From positions 1 to 41,009 of the forward strand of contig CACXIP010000029.1 in the NCBI GenBank assembly GCA_902767775.1: a DNA stretch of 41,009 nucleotides, given 5' to 3'. The first letter of the stretch is position 1, and each line of letters opens with the position of its first letter. A program made the position numbers and the translations under genes. Shown here in pieces: positions 33,882 through 41,009 of this stretch. The notes below the pieces were generated by a model. That model made no database searches. It worked only from the letters and a program-made list of their open reading frames with translations, and was not told the origin of the DNA. This DNA is from an uncultured Prevotellaceae bacterium. Its GTDB lineage: Bacteria > Bacteroidota > Bacteroidia > Bacteroidales > Bacteroidaceae.

Positions 33882-35501
33882 ATGATACATACTAATAAGT
33901 ATATTTTTATCAGTTATTCATCAAAGAATTTGAATGACGTCATAAAATTGGTTGAACATATTGAGAAAACAATAGGGTATAAATGTTGGTATTCTGATAG
34001 GGATCTTGATAAAAGTAAAAGTGACTGGCCTGAGCTTCTGATGGCATATCTGCATCAATGCGACAAGGTATTGGTATATCTCACAAGCGATGCTCTTGCG
34101 AGCGGACAAGTCGTAAATGAAATTGCCAATGCATCAGCTGCCAGTAAGAAGGTTATTCCGCTTATCCCCAAAAAGATAGCAATTCCTTTTTCTTTCATGT
34201 TTTTTATACAAAAATACGAATTTATCAATTGTTATCAATTGACTGATGAATCAGCAAAAGATATTTTAAGAAATCGTATTTTAGAGAATTGCAATGACGC
34301 ACGTGATAATTTTTTGAGAATCACTCAATCTAAAGAATATAAAGAATATGTCATAAAAGTTTTAAAACATTACTATGGTGAAGATTTTATTGTAAACATC
34401 AATCAAAAAAACTTCGGTATCTTTTGTATACCAGGAAAAACCTCGTATCATGCAAAATCCATAAAAGACTATGATTGTTTATGCGATATGGAGAATTCAC
34501 AGTTATCCAGTTTTGACATCAGCAAACATCAGTCATATATTAATAATAAATGGTATCCAGAATATAGTAATATTTTGGATGGAAATATTCGTTTTCCCAA
34601 CCGTCCTGGTTATATGTTGGATGAGATACTTACTGATTCAGAGGGATGTTTTGATAAGATGCGAGTTCATATCGGTACTTATGCAGAAACGGTTTTCACA
34701 TCACATGTCCTTGAATATGAGCTGTATCAAGCTTATCTTCAATTTGCTCATGAGGATTTTAGTAATCCCAACATATGGAAGCGGATAAAACAAGAATTCC
34801 CTATTCGCAATAGAATCCATGCAGGAATTGATACTATATCAGATCCAGAATATGTTGAAACAATGCGACGCTCCTTGCTTAAGGGTGATGGAAGAGAATC
34901 CATGCTGAGTGTACAGATGTTGGTTGTCGTCAAATCAAAAAGAAGCAATAAATATGAGGTTAAGTTAATTCAACGCTCAAATAAAGTTGCCATAAAACCT
35001 GGTTTATATCAATTCATACCATCAGGAGGTTTTGAAATACTCAATGACTCTGAAGATGATGAATACGATGAAATTGAGTTGCAAGAGAACTTTTCACCGG
35101 GATGTGCTATTTTTCGTGAATATCTTGAAGAACTCTTCAATATTCCAGAATTTGAGGGAGGAGGAACTGGCAGCATTGAGCAACGTCTTCTCCAAGATCC
35201 TCGTATACGCATCATTGAGAAGATGATGAAGGAGGGAAAGGCAGATTTACATTTCTTAGGAAGTATTATTGATTTAGCAGTCCTTCGACATGAATTGTCT
35301 TTTGTGTTGGTCTTTCATGAAGATATATATTCAGAAATGCAGTTAATAGCAAATGAAGAATGTAAGAAAGGGGTCGTTCGCAGTATTCCTATTCAGGATT
35401 TTGATCAAATGCAAAGCATATGGGAAAAAATACACACACCTAGTGCAGCCATCTGGCATATGTTTAAAAAAACAAGCCTATATCGCTCACTAATTGAATA
35501 G
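33882..35501 (+). CDS. TIR domain fused to a Nudix-like C-terminal domain
   Basis: The 539-residue soluble protein has a TIR domain (about 6-135: KYIFISYSSKNLNDV, WYSDRDL, and the expected catalytic Glu 80 in VVNEIANA). TIR domains with this Glu cleave NAD+ or make cyclic ADP-ribose signals. An uncharacterised middle domain follows (about 175-345, with PGYMLDEILTD and MRVHIGTYAETVFTSHVLEY). The C-terminal domain (about 345-520) looks Nudix-like: a beta hairpin with KPGLYQFIPSGGFE and the box core R412-E-Y-L-E-E-L418. The box is not canonical: about 28 residues separate the Gly pair (382-383) from Arg 412, and the usual upstream Glu is missing, so hydrolysis is uncertain and ligand binding is possible. 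Nudix enzymes commonly act on ADP-ribose or NAD, so the fusion joins a maker and a possible reader or remover of the same kind of molecule. Probably an immune or stress effector. Confidence 0.75.
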   Translation: MIHTNKYIFISYSSKNLNDVIKLVEHIEKTIGYKCWYSDRDLDKSKSDWPELLMAYLHQCDKVLVYLTSDALASGQVVNEIANASAASKKVIPLIPKKIAIPFSFMFFIQKYEFINCYQLTDESAKDILRNRILENCNDARDNFLRITQSKEYKEYVIKVLKHYYGEDFIVNINQKNFGIFCIPGKTSYHAKSIKDYDCLCDMENSQLSSFDISKHQSYINNKWYPEYSNILDGNIRFPNRPGYMLDEILTDSEGCFDKMRVHIGTYAETVFTSHVLEYELYQAYLQFAHEDFSNPNIWKRIKQEFPIRNRIHAGIDTISDPEYVETMRRSLLKGDGRESMLSVQMLVVVKSKRSNKYEVKLIQRSNKVAIKPGLYQFIPSGGFEILNDSEDDEYDEIELQENFSPGCAIFREYLEELFNIPEFEGGGTGSIEQRLLQDPRIRIIEKMMKEGKADLHFLGSIIDLAVLRHELSFVLVFHEDIYSEMQLIANEECKKGVVRSIPIQDFDQMQSIWEKIHTPSAAIWHMFKKTSLYRSLIE

Positions 35502-35515
35502 TTATAGCTTTTTAT

Positions 35516-35546
35516 TTTGTATTTCGCATCCTTATTCTTACCTTTG
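35516..35546 (+). promoter_or_regulatory. Promoter of the TonB receptor gene, giving an almost leaderless mRNA
   Basis: TTTG (35516-35519), 19 nt, TACCTTTG (35539-35546) is an exact match. The ATG at 35552 is only 6 nt after the -7 box, which is about where transcription should start. Confidence 0.7.
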
Positions 35547-35551
35547 CCATC

Positions 35552-37624
35552 ATGAAACGATGGAGAACATTGGCGGTGTTACTCTGCGGGGTAACGACAC
35601 TATTTGCCCAAACCGACAACGTGGCACGCGAAGATACACTCGAGGGAGTGACTGTGATGTCGCGCTCAGCCCAGCGAAGGCTGAGCGAGGTGCAGGTGGG
35701 CGTGGAGCGCATCGACTTGGGTACGATAAGCAAGGCACCTGCTCTCCTGGGAGAACGTGACATCATCAGGTCGCTGCAACTGCTCCCGGGAGTGAAGAAT
35801 GAAAGCGAGGCATCAAGCGGCTATCAGGTGCGTGGGGGCACATCTGCGCAGAACCTCATCCTGCTCGATGGGGCCACCATCTACAATGCCGGGCACCTCA
35901 TGGGATTGCTTTCCACCTTCAACGACAATGCACTCAATAATGCGGCGCTGTACAAAGGACTCGTGCCAGCCAACTTTGGAGGCGCCACGTCATCGGTTTT
36001 CGATGTCAGCACGAGGGTAGGGGACATGAACCGCTACCATCTCAATGCGTCGGTAGGACTACTCTCTGCCAATGTGGCGGCTGAAGGGCCTATCCAAAAG
36101 GAAAAGTCTTCTTTCTTCTTCGCAGGACGCAGGTCGTATCTCGACCTTTTCCTCAAGGCATCGAAAGATTACAAGGACAATGTACTCAATTTCTACGATG
36201 CCAATCTGCAGCTTACCTTCCGACTATCACCTCGCGACAGGTTGGCACTCACGTTCTTCAGGGCAAGAGACAACATGGGACTTGATGAGATGATGGACAT
36301 GAAGTGGAGCAACACCACTGCCAACGCCAGTTGGCTACACAATGCCAGCAACCGTCTCTATGCGCATACTCAACTCACATACAGCGATTTCTCAGATGAT
36401 GTGGGCATAGAGATGATGAACATCTACTACACGATGAAGGGATATATCCGCCATCTCACTTTCCACCACGACCAGACATGGATGCCCTCCAAAAAACTTA
36501 CTCTGAGGTATGGACTGGAGTCGACATATCTCCAGTTGCAGTCGGCTGAGTGGGACATCAACATGCTCCATCAACGTGAGAAGCGCGACGGATGGAGCAA
36601 TGCACTCTGGCTGAGTCAGGAATGGGCATTGAGCGAGAGGCTCAACCTGTCGGCAGGCCTCAGACTCCGACTGCATACCGTGCTTGGTGGTGCCCCATAT
36701 TATGAGATGGACGCTGACGGAAACATCACCAATACGACCAATCCTGAGAAATGGCACGCCGTGAAAACCTACTCCAATCTTGAACCCCGTTTGAGCGCCA
36801 ATATCAAACTCTCCGACCGTCACAGCCTCAAGGTGGGCTATAGCCGCAGCACACAGGATATCCATGCCATCAGGGCTGGGTCGATGTCGATGCCTTTCGA
36901 CCGGTATACCATGACCAGCAACCTGCTCAAGCCAGAGGTGGCCGACCAGGTGGCGATGGGATGGACAGGCATCACAAGGCAGAGTGACTATGATTTCAGT
37001 GCTGAGGCCTACTACAAGTGGGTGAGAAACATCTACGATTACCGTGATGGCAAGTCATTCTATTCGGAGATTGAGATAGAGCGGCTGTTGCTGGGGGGAA
37101 AAGGACGTGCATACGGACTGGAACTATGCGCCCATAAGAACAGCGGCAGGCTCACAGGATGGGCGAGCTACACCCTGTCGTGGTCGGAGAACAAGATTGA
37201 GGGCATCAACAACGGAGAGTGGTACACTGCCTCCAACGACCGGCGCCACGACATCAGCATCATAGGCATCTATAAGGCTAATGCCCACTGGGAACTCTCG
37301 GCCATTTGGCATTACAACACAGGACAGGCACTCACCGCTCCAAGTGCCAAATATGAGATTGACGGGCGCACTTTCTACTATTATGCTGAGCGCAACGGTT
37401 ACCGTGCTCCTGCAAGTCATCGCCTCGACCTCGGCGCCTCTTACACCAAAAAGAGACAGCATGCCACTCATGTGTGGTCGTTTGGCATTTATAATGCCTA
37501 CAACCGTTACAATCCGTTCGTCATCACATTCGAGAACGATGATGACAAACCCTCGGGTACCTCAGCCAAACTTATCGCCATGTTTGGCATTGTGCCTTCC
37601 GTTTCATTCACCATGAAGTTCTGA
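35552..37624 (+). CDS. TonB-dependent receptor (DUF4249-associated)
   Basis: An outer-membrane transporter of 690 residues with a signal peptide (about 1-19, VTTLFAQ), a plug domain (about 35-150; SLQLLPGVKNESEASSGYQV, RGGTSAQNLILLDGATIY) and a barrel ending VPSVSFTMKF. It lacks the carboxypeptidase-regulatory domain of the SusC proteins in the window. The following DUF4249 lipoprotein gene starts 2 nt after the stop, a pair often found together. The substrate is unknown. This is the last intact Bacteroidetes gene before the join. Confidence 0.9.
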   Translation: MKRWRTLAVLLCGVTTLFAQTDNVAREDTLEGVTVMSRSAQRRLSEVQVGVERIDLGTISKAPALLGERDIIRSLQLLPGVKNESEASSGYQVRGGTSAQNLILLDGATIYNAGHLMGLLSTFNDNALNNAALYKGLVPANFGGATSSVFDVSTRVGDMNRYHLNASVGLLSANVAAEGPIQKEKSSFFFAGRRSYLDLFLKASKDYKDNVLNFYDANLQLTFRLSPRDRLALTFFRARDNMGLDEMMDMKWSNTTANASWLHNASNRLYAHTQLTYSDFSDDVGIEMMNIYYTMKGYIRHLTFHHDQTWMPSKKLTLRYGLESTYLQLQSAEWDINMLHQREKRDGWSNALWLSQEWALSERLNLSAGLRLRLHTVLGGAPYYEMDADGNITNTTNPEKWHAVKTYSNLEPRLSANIKLSDRHSLKVGYSRSTQDIHAIRAGSMSMPFDRYTMTSNLLKPEVADQVAMGWTGITRQSDYDFSAEAYYKWVRNIYDYRDGKSFYSEIEIERLLLGGKGRAYGLELCAHKNSGRLTGWASYTLSWSENKIEGINNGEWYTASNDRRHDISIIGIYKANAHWELSAIWHYNTGQALTAPSAKYEIDGRTFYYYAERNGYRAPASHRLDLGASYTKKRQHATHVWSFGIYNAYNRYNPFVITFENDDDKPSGTSAKLIAMFGIVPSVSFTMKF

Positions 37625-37626
37625 CC

Positions 37627-37830
37627 ATGAGAAAGTTGCTGACTCTTTTCACCTCGTTGCTTCTCCTCGCATCATGCGAGAAGGAAATTGATTTCAATTA
37701 CCACGAGATTGACCCCATCGTGGTGATAGAGGGACGGGTGACCAATGAGGGCACCGAGGTGTCGGTAAGGCACTCGCGCTCTGTTGAAGATTCTGTGAAA
37801 AGTGCCTCTCTGCCGGGCGCCACCATCTCA
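37627..37830 (+). pseudogene. DUF4249 lipoprotein, N-terminal fragment
   Basis: About 68 residues remain: a lipoprotein signal with Cys 17 (LLLASC) and the DUF4249 opening (DPIVVIEGRVTNEGTEV, then LPGATIS). The family is normally over 250 residues, so most of the gene is gone. The reading frame continues without a break into radical SAM sequence. Confidence 0.85.
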
Positions 37831-38421
37831 ACCTACGCGCGCGTCGACAGCATGCGCAACAAGACGGTGGACGACCTGCGGGCGCTGCACGACGCGGGCT
37901 ACACCGACATCATGATCGGCATCGAGTCGGGCGACGATGAGGTGCTTGCGCACGTGAACAAGGGCTACACCGCCGCCGACGTCGTGGAGCAGTGCGGGAA
38001 GCTCGACGAGGCAGGGCTGCCCTACAACTGCATCTACCTGGGCGGCATCGCCGGCGCGGGGCGCGCCGAGGAGACCGCAGCGCGCTCGGCGGAGGTGTTC
38101 AACCAGATCCGCCCGCAGTTCATGTACCTCACCACCGTCACCATCTTCCCCGACTCCGAGCTCGGCGCCGAGGTTGCGCGGGGCGACTTCGCGCCCATGA
38201 GCGAGCTCGAGCGGTTCCGCGAGTTCCGCGCGCTCGTGGCTGCGCTGGAGAATCCCATCGTCGTCGACACGCGCCTGGTGACCAACTCCATCGGCTTCGT
38301 CGCCGAGCTGCCGGCCGACCGCGAGGAGTGTCTGGCCGCTCTCGACGAGGCCATCGCCGGCTTCTCGGAGGACGACGAGCGGAGGCTCTCGCGCAGGAGG
38401 GCGATGATGCGCACGATCTGA
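37831..38421 (+). pseudogene. Radical SAM protein, C-terminal fragment
   Basis: After the join the same frame reads TYARVDSMRNKTVDDLRALH, DIMIGIESGDDEVL, NKGYTAADVVEQC and GLPYNCIYLGGIAGAGRAEE, all typical of the second half of a radical SAM TIM barrel (Elp3/coproporphyrinogen-oxidase-like). The CxxxCxxC cluster, in the N-terminal half, is missing. Codon use is strongly GC-rich, unlike everything to the left. The stop at 38419-38421 looks natural. Confidence 0.85.
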
Positions 38422-38445
38422 CGCGGAGACTTTACTTGCAGTGAT

Positions 38446-38454
38446 TGGTATACT
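38446..38454 (+). promoter_or_regulatory. Extended -10 promoter of the ArsR-type gene
   Basis: TGGTATACT is a TG-N-TATACT extended -10 of the sigma70 type. A GAGGGG ribosome site precedes the ATG at 38490. Neither belongs to Bacteroidetes promoter style. Confidence 0.5.
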
Positions 38455-38489
38455 TGAAACCTGCATGATGTACGAGGGGTGAGTCGCGT

Positions 38490-38804
38490 ATGGATCTGAT
38501 TGAGGTATTCAAGGCACTGTCCAACGAGACGCGCCTCAACATCTTGCTCTGGCTCAAGGATCCTGGAACCAACTTTGGTCCCCAAGGCATCCATTTCTCC
38601 GAGCCGATTGACCTCAAGGGCGGCGTCTGCGTGGAGAGTATCAGCGAGAGAGCTGGTATATCCCAATCAACGGCATCAAACTACCTCACCATGATGCGTC
38701 GAGCGGGTCTCCTGCTGTCGGAGCGGCATGGCAAGTGGACGTACTATCGCCGGAATGAAGAGGTAATTGCGGAGCTTGCTCGGCGAGTTGAGACAGAACT
38801 CTGA
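38490..38804 (+). CDS. ArsR-family winged-helix transcriptional regulator
   Basis: A 104-residue DNA-binding protein: MDLIEVFKALSNETRLNILL is the usual ArsR opening, VESISERAGISQSTASNYLT is the recognition helix-turn-helix, and GLLLSERHGKWTYYRRNEEV is the wing. No clear metal-binding Cys motif is visible in the helix, so it may sense something other than arsenic-type ions. It precedes the NADH:flavin oxidoreductase in the same direction by about 120 nt and may control it. Confidence 0.88.
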   Translation: MDLIEVFKALSNETRLNILLWLKDPGTNFGPQGIHFSEPIDLKGGVCVESISERAGISQSTASNYLTMMRRAGLLLSERHGKWTYYRRNEEVIAELARRVETEL

Positions 38805-38888
38805 TTGATAGTATGTAATACATTCTACCGTTCAACAAAGAATAACTACCTATAGTCTTATAAATCGAGAAATATCGAAATGTAGTTC

Positions 38889-38918
38889 TATACTGGCGCC
38901 ACCTACAACTCAAGGGGA
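38889..38918 (+). promoter_or_regulatory. -10 box and ribosome site of the flavin oxidoreductase gene
   Basis: TATACT (38889-38894) and a strong AGGGGAGG (38911-38918) 8 nt before the ATG. Upstream, ATGTAATACAT and a repeated ATCGA motif (near 38868-38878) could be the operator of the ArsR-type regulator. Confidence 0.45.
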
Positions 38919-38926
38919 GGGCACCA

Positions 38927-40763
38927 ATGGAACTCACGCATATCTTTGAACCCATCACCATCAACGGGCTGACCATCAAAAATCGCATGGTTGTGTCAGC
39001 CATGGCCAGCTGCTATTGCAGCGAGGATGGTATGCCTACCGAGAAGTTCATGGCCTATCACGAGCGCAAGGCCCGTGGTGGCTTTGGTGCCATCATCACG
39101 GAGGACTTCTGCGTGTGCCCTGAAGCCGGTGCTTTCAAGCGTCTCGGCGGGCTGTGGAACGACGAACAGATGAAGGCATATCGTGCGTTTACCCAGCGCA
39201 TCCACGATGCTGGCGCGAAGATTATCGTGCAGCTCTATCATGCCGGGCGTCAGACGTCGAGTCGCGTGACGGGCGTACAGTGCGTGGCGCCCTCTGCTAT
39301 CAAGGATCCCACGGTAGAGGAGACTCCCCATGCGCTGACAGTTGACGAAATCCATGCACTGGAGCAGCGCTTCGTGGACGCTGCCGTCCGCGCCAAGGCC
39401 GCAGGCTTTGATGGCGTGGAGATCCATGGCGCCCACGGCTACCTCATCAACCAGTTTGCCTCCCCGTATTCCAACAAGCGTAGCGACGAGTAGCATGAGC
39501 TCGGTGGAGTTTGTGCCAGGCGGCCTGCAGCTCGAGGAGACCAAGGTCATTGCCCGCTTGGTAGAAGAGGCAGGCGCCGACCTCATCCACGTCTCGCAGG
39601 GCGTCTTTGCCTCGGGTCGTAACATCATCCCGCCTTTCGCGATTCCAGTGGCAGGCTTTGCCGACCATGCGGCAGCCATTAAGCAGGCTGTGAAGGTGCC
39701 GGTCATGGCGGTCGGCCGCATCAATGACCCCCTTCTTGCAGACACCATCATCGCTACAGGAAAGGCCGACCTGTGTGCCATGGGTCGTGCGTCGCTGGCC
39801 GACCCCGACATGCCCAACAAGGCGCGTGAGGGTCGCCTGTGCGACGTCAATCGCTGCATTGGCTGCCTGCAGGGTTGCGACGGCGAGCTCGAGCAGGGGC
39901 TTCCCATCCGCTGCTTGGTCAACCCGCTGACGGGCAAGGAGGATGAGTACGACCTGTCGCCTGTGAGTGAACCGCGTCGCGTGGTTGTCGTAGGCGGCGG
40001 TGTGTCGGGCTGCGAGGCGGCGCTCGTAGCGGCGCGGCGTGGCCATACGGTGACGCTGCTCGAGAGCTCCCAGGAGCTTGGTGGCCAGTGGCTGGCGGCT
40101 GCCGCTCCGCTCGCCAAGGGTGACTTCACGTCGTTCGTTGCGTGGCAGCAACGACAGCTCGAACAGCTTGGGGTCGAGGTGCTTCTTGGTGTGGAGGCGA
40201 CGCGTGAGACCATCGACGGGTTGGCCCCAGATGCGGTCATCCTTGCAGTGGGCTCTCGTCCCGCGATGCCTCCCATTCCCGGCCTTCGCGAGTACGGGGT
40301 CGTGGCTCAAGACATCCTGCGTGGTCGTGCCGAGTTCGGTAACCGCGTGGTGGTCATCGGTGGTGGTTTGGTAGGCGCCGAGACGGCCGATTTCGTGGCC
40401 GAGGGTGGTAGCTCGGACGTCACTATCGTGGAGATGCTCGACCAGATCGTACGTGATGGCGAGCCTGCCCCCACCTCCTTCCTGCTCGAGCGCCTGGCAG
40501 CTCACGGGGTGAACGTGCTTACCTCGGCGGCCGTCAAGAGTGTTGAGGCAGATGCCGTTGTATACGAGAAGAGCGGCGATCAGGTCCGTCTGGGCGATGT
40601 GGATACCGTCATTGTCGCTATTGGCGCACGTGCGAACACGAACCTCGCAGGCACGTTGGCGGATGCGCCTTACCAGGTGGTCTCCGTCGGCGATTGCAAC
40701 GAGCGGGCCAAGAACGGTTACCGAGGCATTCAGGAAGGCTTTGAGGCGGGCCTGCGCGTGTAG
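38927..40763 (+). pseudogene. NADH:flavin oxidoreductase (old-yellow-enzyme/BaiCD-like) with an internal deletion
   Basis: The N-terminal part (38927-39493) is a FMN TIM barrel: IFEPITINGLTIKNRMVVSA, QLYHAGRQ, and FDGVEIHGAHGYLINQF up to SPYSNKRSDE. A TAG then appears at 39491-39493. The other frame resumes at 39495 with MSSVEFVPGGLQLEETKVIA. Family members have about 30 residues between SDE and this point (the YGGS..NR.RF stretch), so roughly 80-100 bases are missing. The second part holds the Fe-S cysteines (CIGCLQGC), the FAD motif (VVVGGGVSGCEAAL) and the NAD motif (VVIGGGLVGAETAD), ending at 40763. The usual role is NADH-dependent reduction of enoates or bile-acid intermediates. The gap is a real deletion or an assembly error; the foreign join nearby makes the latter likely. 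Confidence 0.85.
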
Positions 40764-40864
40764 CGCCCGTCCTCGTCGGTCACGGGAAGGCCAGCGCCGA
40801 ATCCGTAGAGCGCCGTGTACACCTCCTGCTCGAGCACGGTGCGCGTGCAACCGCCCATGTTCTT
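40730..40864 (-). other. Possible 3' fragment of an unidentified minus-strand gene
   Basis: On the minus strand one frame reads MGGCTRTVLEQEVYTALYGF and then GAGLPVTDEDGRYTRR before TGA at 40730-40732. It looks like a natural C-terminus but overlaps the end of the oxidoreductase gene by about 30 nt and lacks an upstream part. I do not recognise the family. Confidence 0.3.
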
Positions 40865-40874
40865 GCCGTATGAA

Positions 40875-41009
40875 TGCGCTCGTTTCTCGCCTACTGCGCG
40901 TCGGAGGACGCGGCCCTCGTCACGCTCAGCCAGGCGGCGAAGGCGGTGAAGGCGCCGCCAGTGCCGAAGAGGCCGATAGCGTACCTCGAGGACGCCGAGC
41001 TCGCGGCGG
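40875..41009 (+). pseudogene. Tyrosine recombinase fragment, open at the right edge
   Basis: The frame MRSFLAYCASEDAALVTLSQ, then PPVPKRPIAYLEDAELAA runs off the window. The PKRP..YLEDAELAA pattern is that of the linker between the SAM-like arm and the catalytic domain of XerC/D-like integrases. A stop (40872-40874) cuts off the N-terminal arm, so the gene is truncated or joined. The catalytic residues would lie beyond the window. Confidence 0.55.

Noticed and set aside
37627-38421. A genuine DUF4249-radical SAM fusion protein
   Set aside because: Both halves are incomplete, the Fe-S cluster cysteines are missing, and composition changes at the join.
1-41009. tRNA or rRNA genes
   Set aside because: I saw no cloverleaf-like or rRNA-like sequence, although a covariance-model scan would be needed to exclude them.

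Overview
Most of this window (about 1-37,830) reads as a Bacteroidales chromosome, most like Prevotellaceae. It carries two SusC/SusD pairs, a TonB receptor/DUF4249 pair and many Cys-lipoboxes. Its promoters are of the Bacteroidetes type (TTTG, 19-21 nt, TAnnTTTG), and its genes lack strong Shine-Dalgarno sequences. The last 3.2 kb (about 37,830-41,009) is different: GC-rich, with a sigma70-like extended -10 and strong AGGAGG-like ribosome sites, and Coriobacteriia-like genes. The join falls inside a gene: the N-terminus of a DUF4249 lipoprotein runs in frame into the C-terminus of a radical SAM protein. I read this as a probable assembly chimera, so conclusions about the right end should be kept separate.

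Layout: 120-5,472 (-) is a SusC/SusD pair. 5,624-5,905 is a repeat zone with an octamer array and a nested inverted repeat. 6,002-7,303 (-) holds two small unknown genes and a broken FISUMP-domain lipoprotein. 7,587-9,038 (+) encodes two lipoproteins, one made of Sel1 repeats. 9,073-10,067 contains a gene remnant and an internally deleted IS1595-type transposase. 10,064-11,523 holds three small genes. 11,590-15,060 looks like a decayed, possibly Mu-like, prophage: several disrupted genes (an unknown protein, a phosphoribosyltransferase, a PLD-like protein), with an A/T-rich, membrane-anchored DarT-like ADP-ribosyltransferase gene inserted in the opposite direction. 15,073-16,639 (-) encodes a duplicated-domain secreted protein and a 44-residue peptide with its own promoter and terminator.

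17,047-25,408 (+) is a probable operon: M13 peptidase, Fe-S flavoprotein-like reductase, GH3 glycosidase lipoprotein and a large CotH/lamin-tail secreted protein. 25,771-26,475 is an SDR oxidoreductase flanked by dispersed repeats. 26,883-32,834 (+) is SusC, SusD and a TlpA-like thioredoxin lying 10-12 nt apart and ending at a strong terminator. 33,236-35,501 (+) is an A/T-rich two-gene island: an unknown 173-residue protein and a TIR domain fused to a Nudix-like domain. 35,552-37,830 is a TonB receptor, nearly leaderless, and a truncated DUF4249 gene.

The best candidates for new biology are the TIR-Nudix protein with its small upstream neighbour and the orphan membrane-anchored DarT-like enzyme. 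Both are NAD-linked families used in phage defence elsewhere, and both sit in A/T-rich islands. The nested palindromic repeat and the small peptide gene come next.
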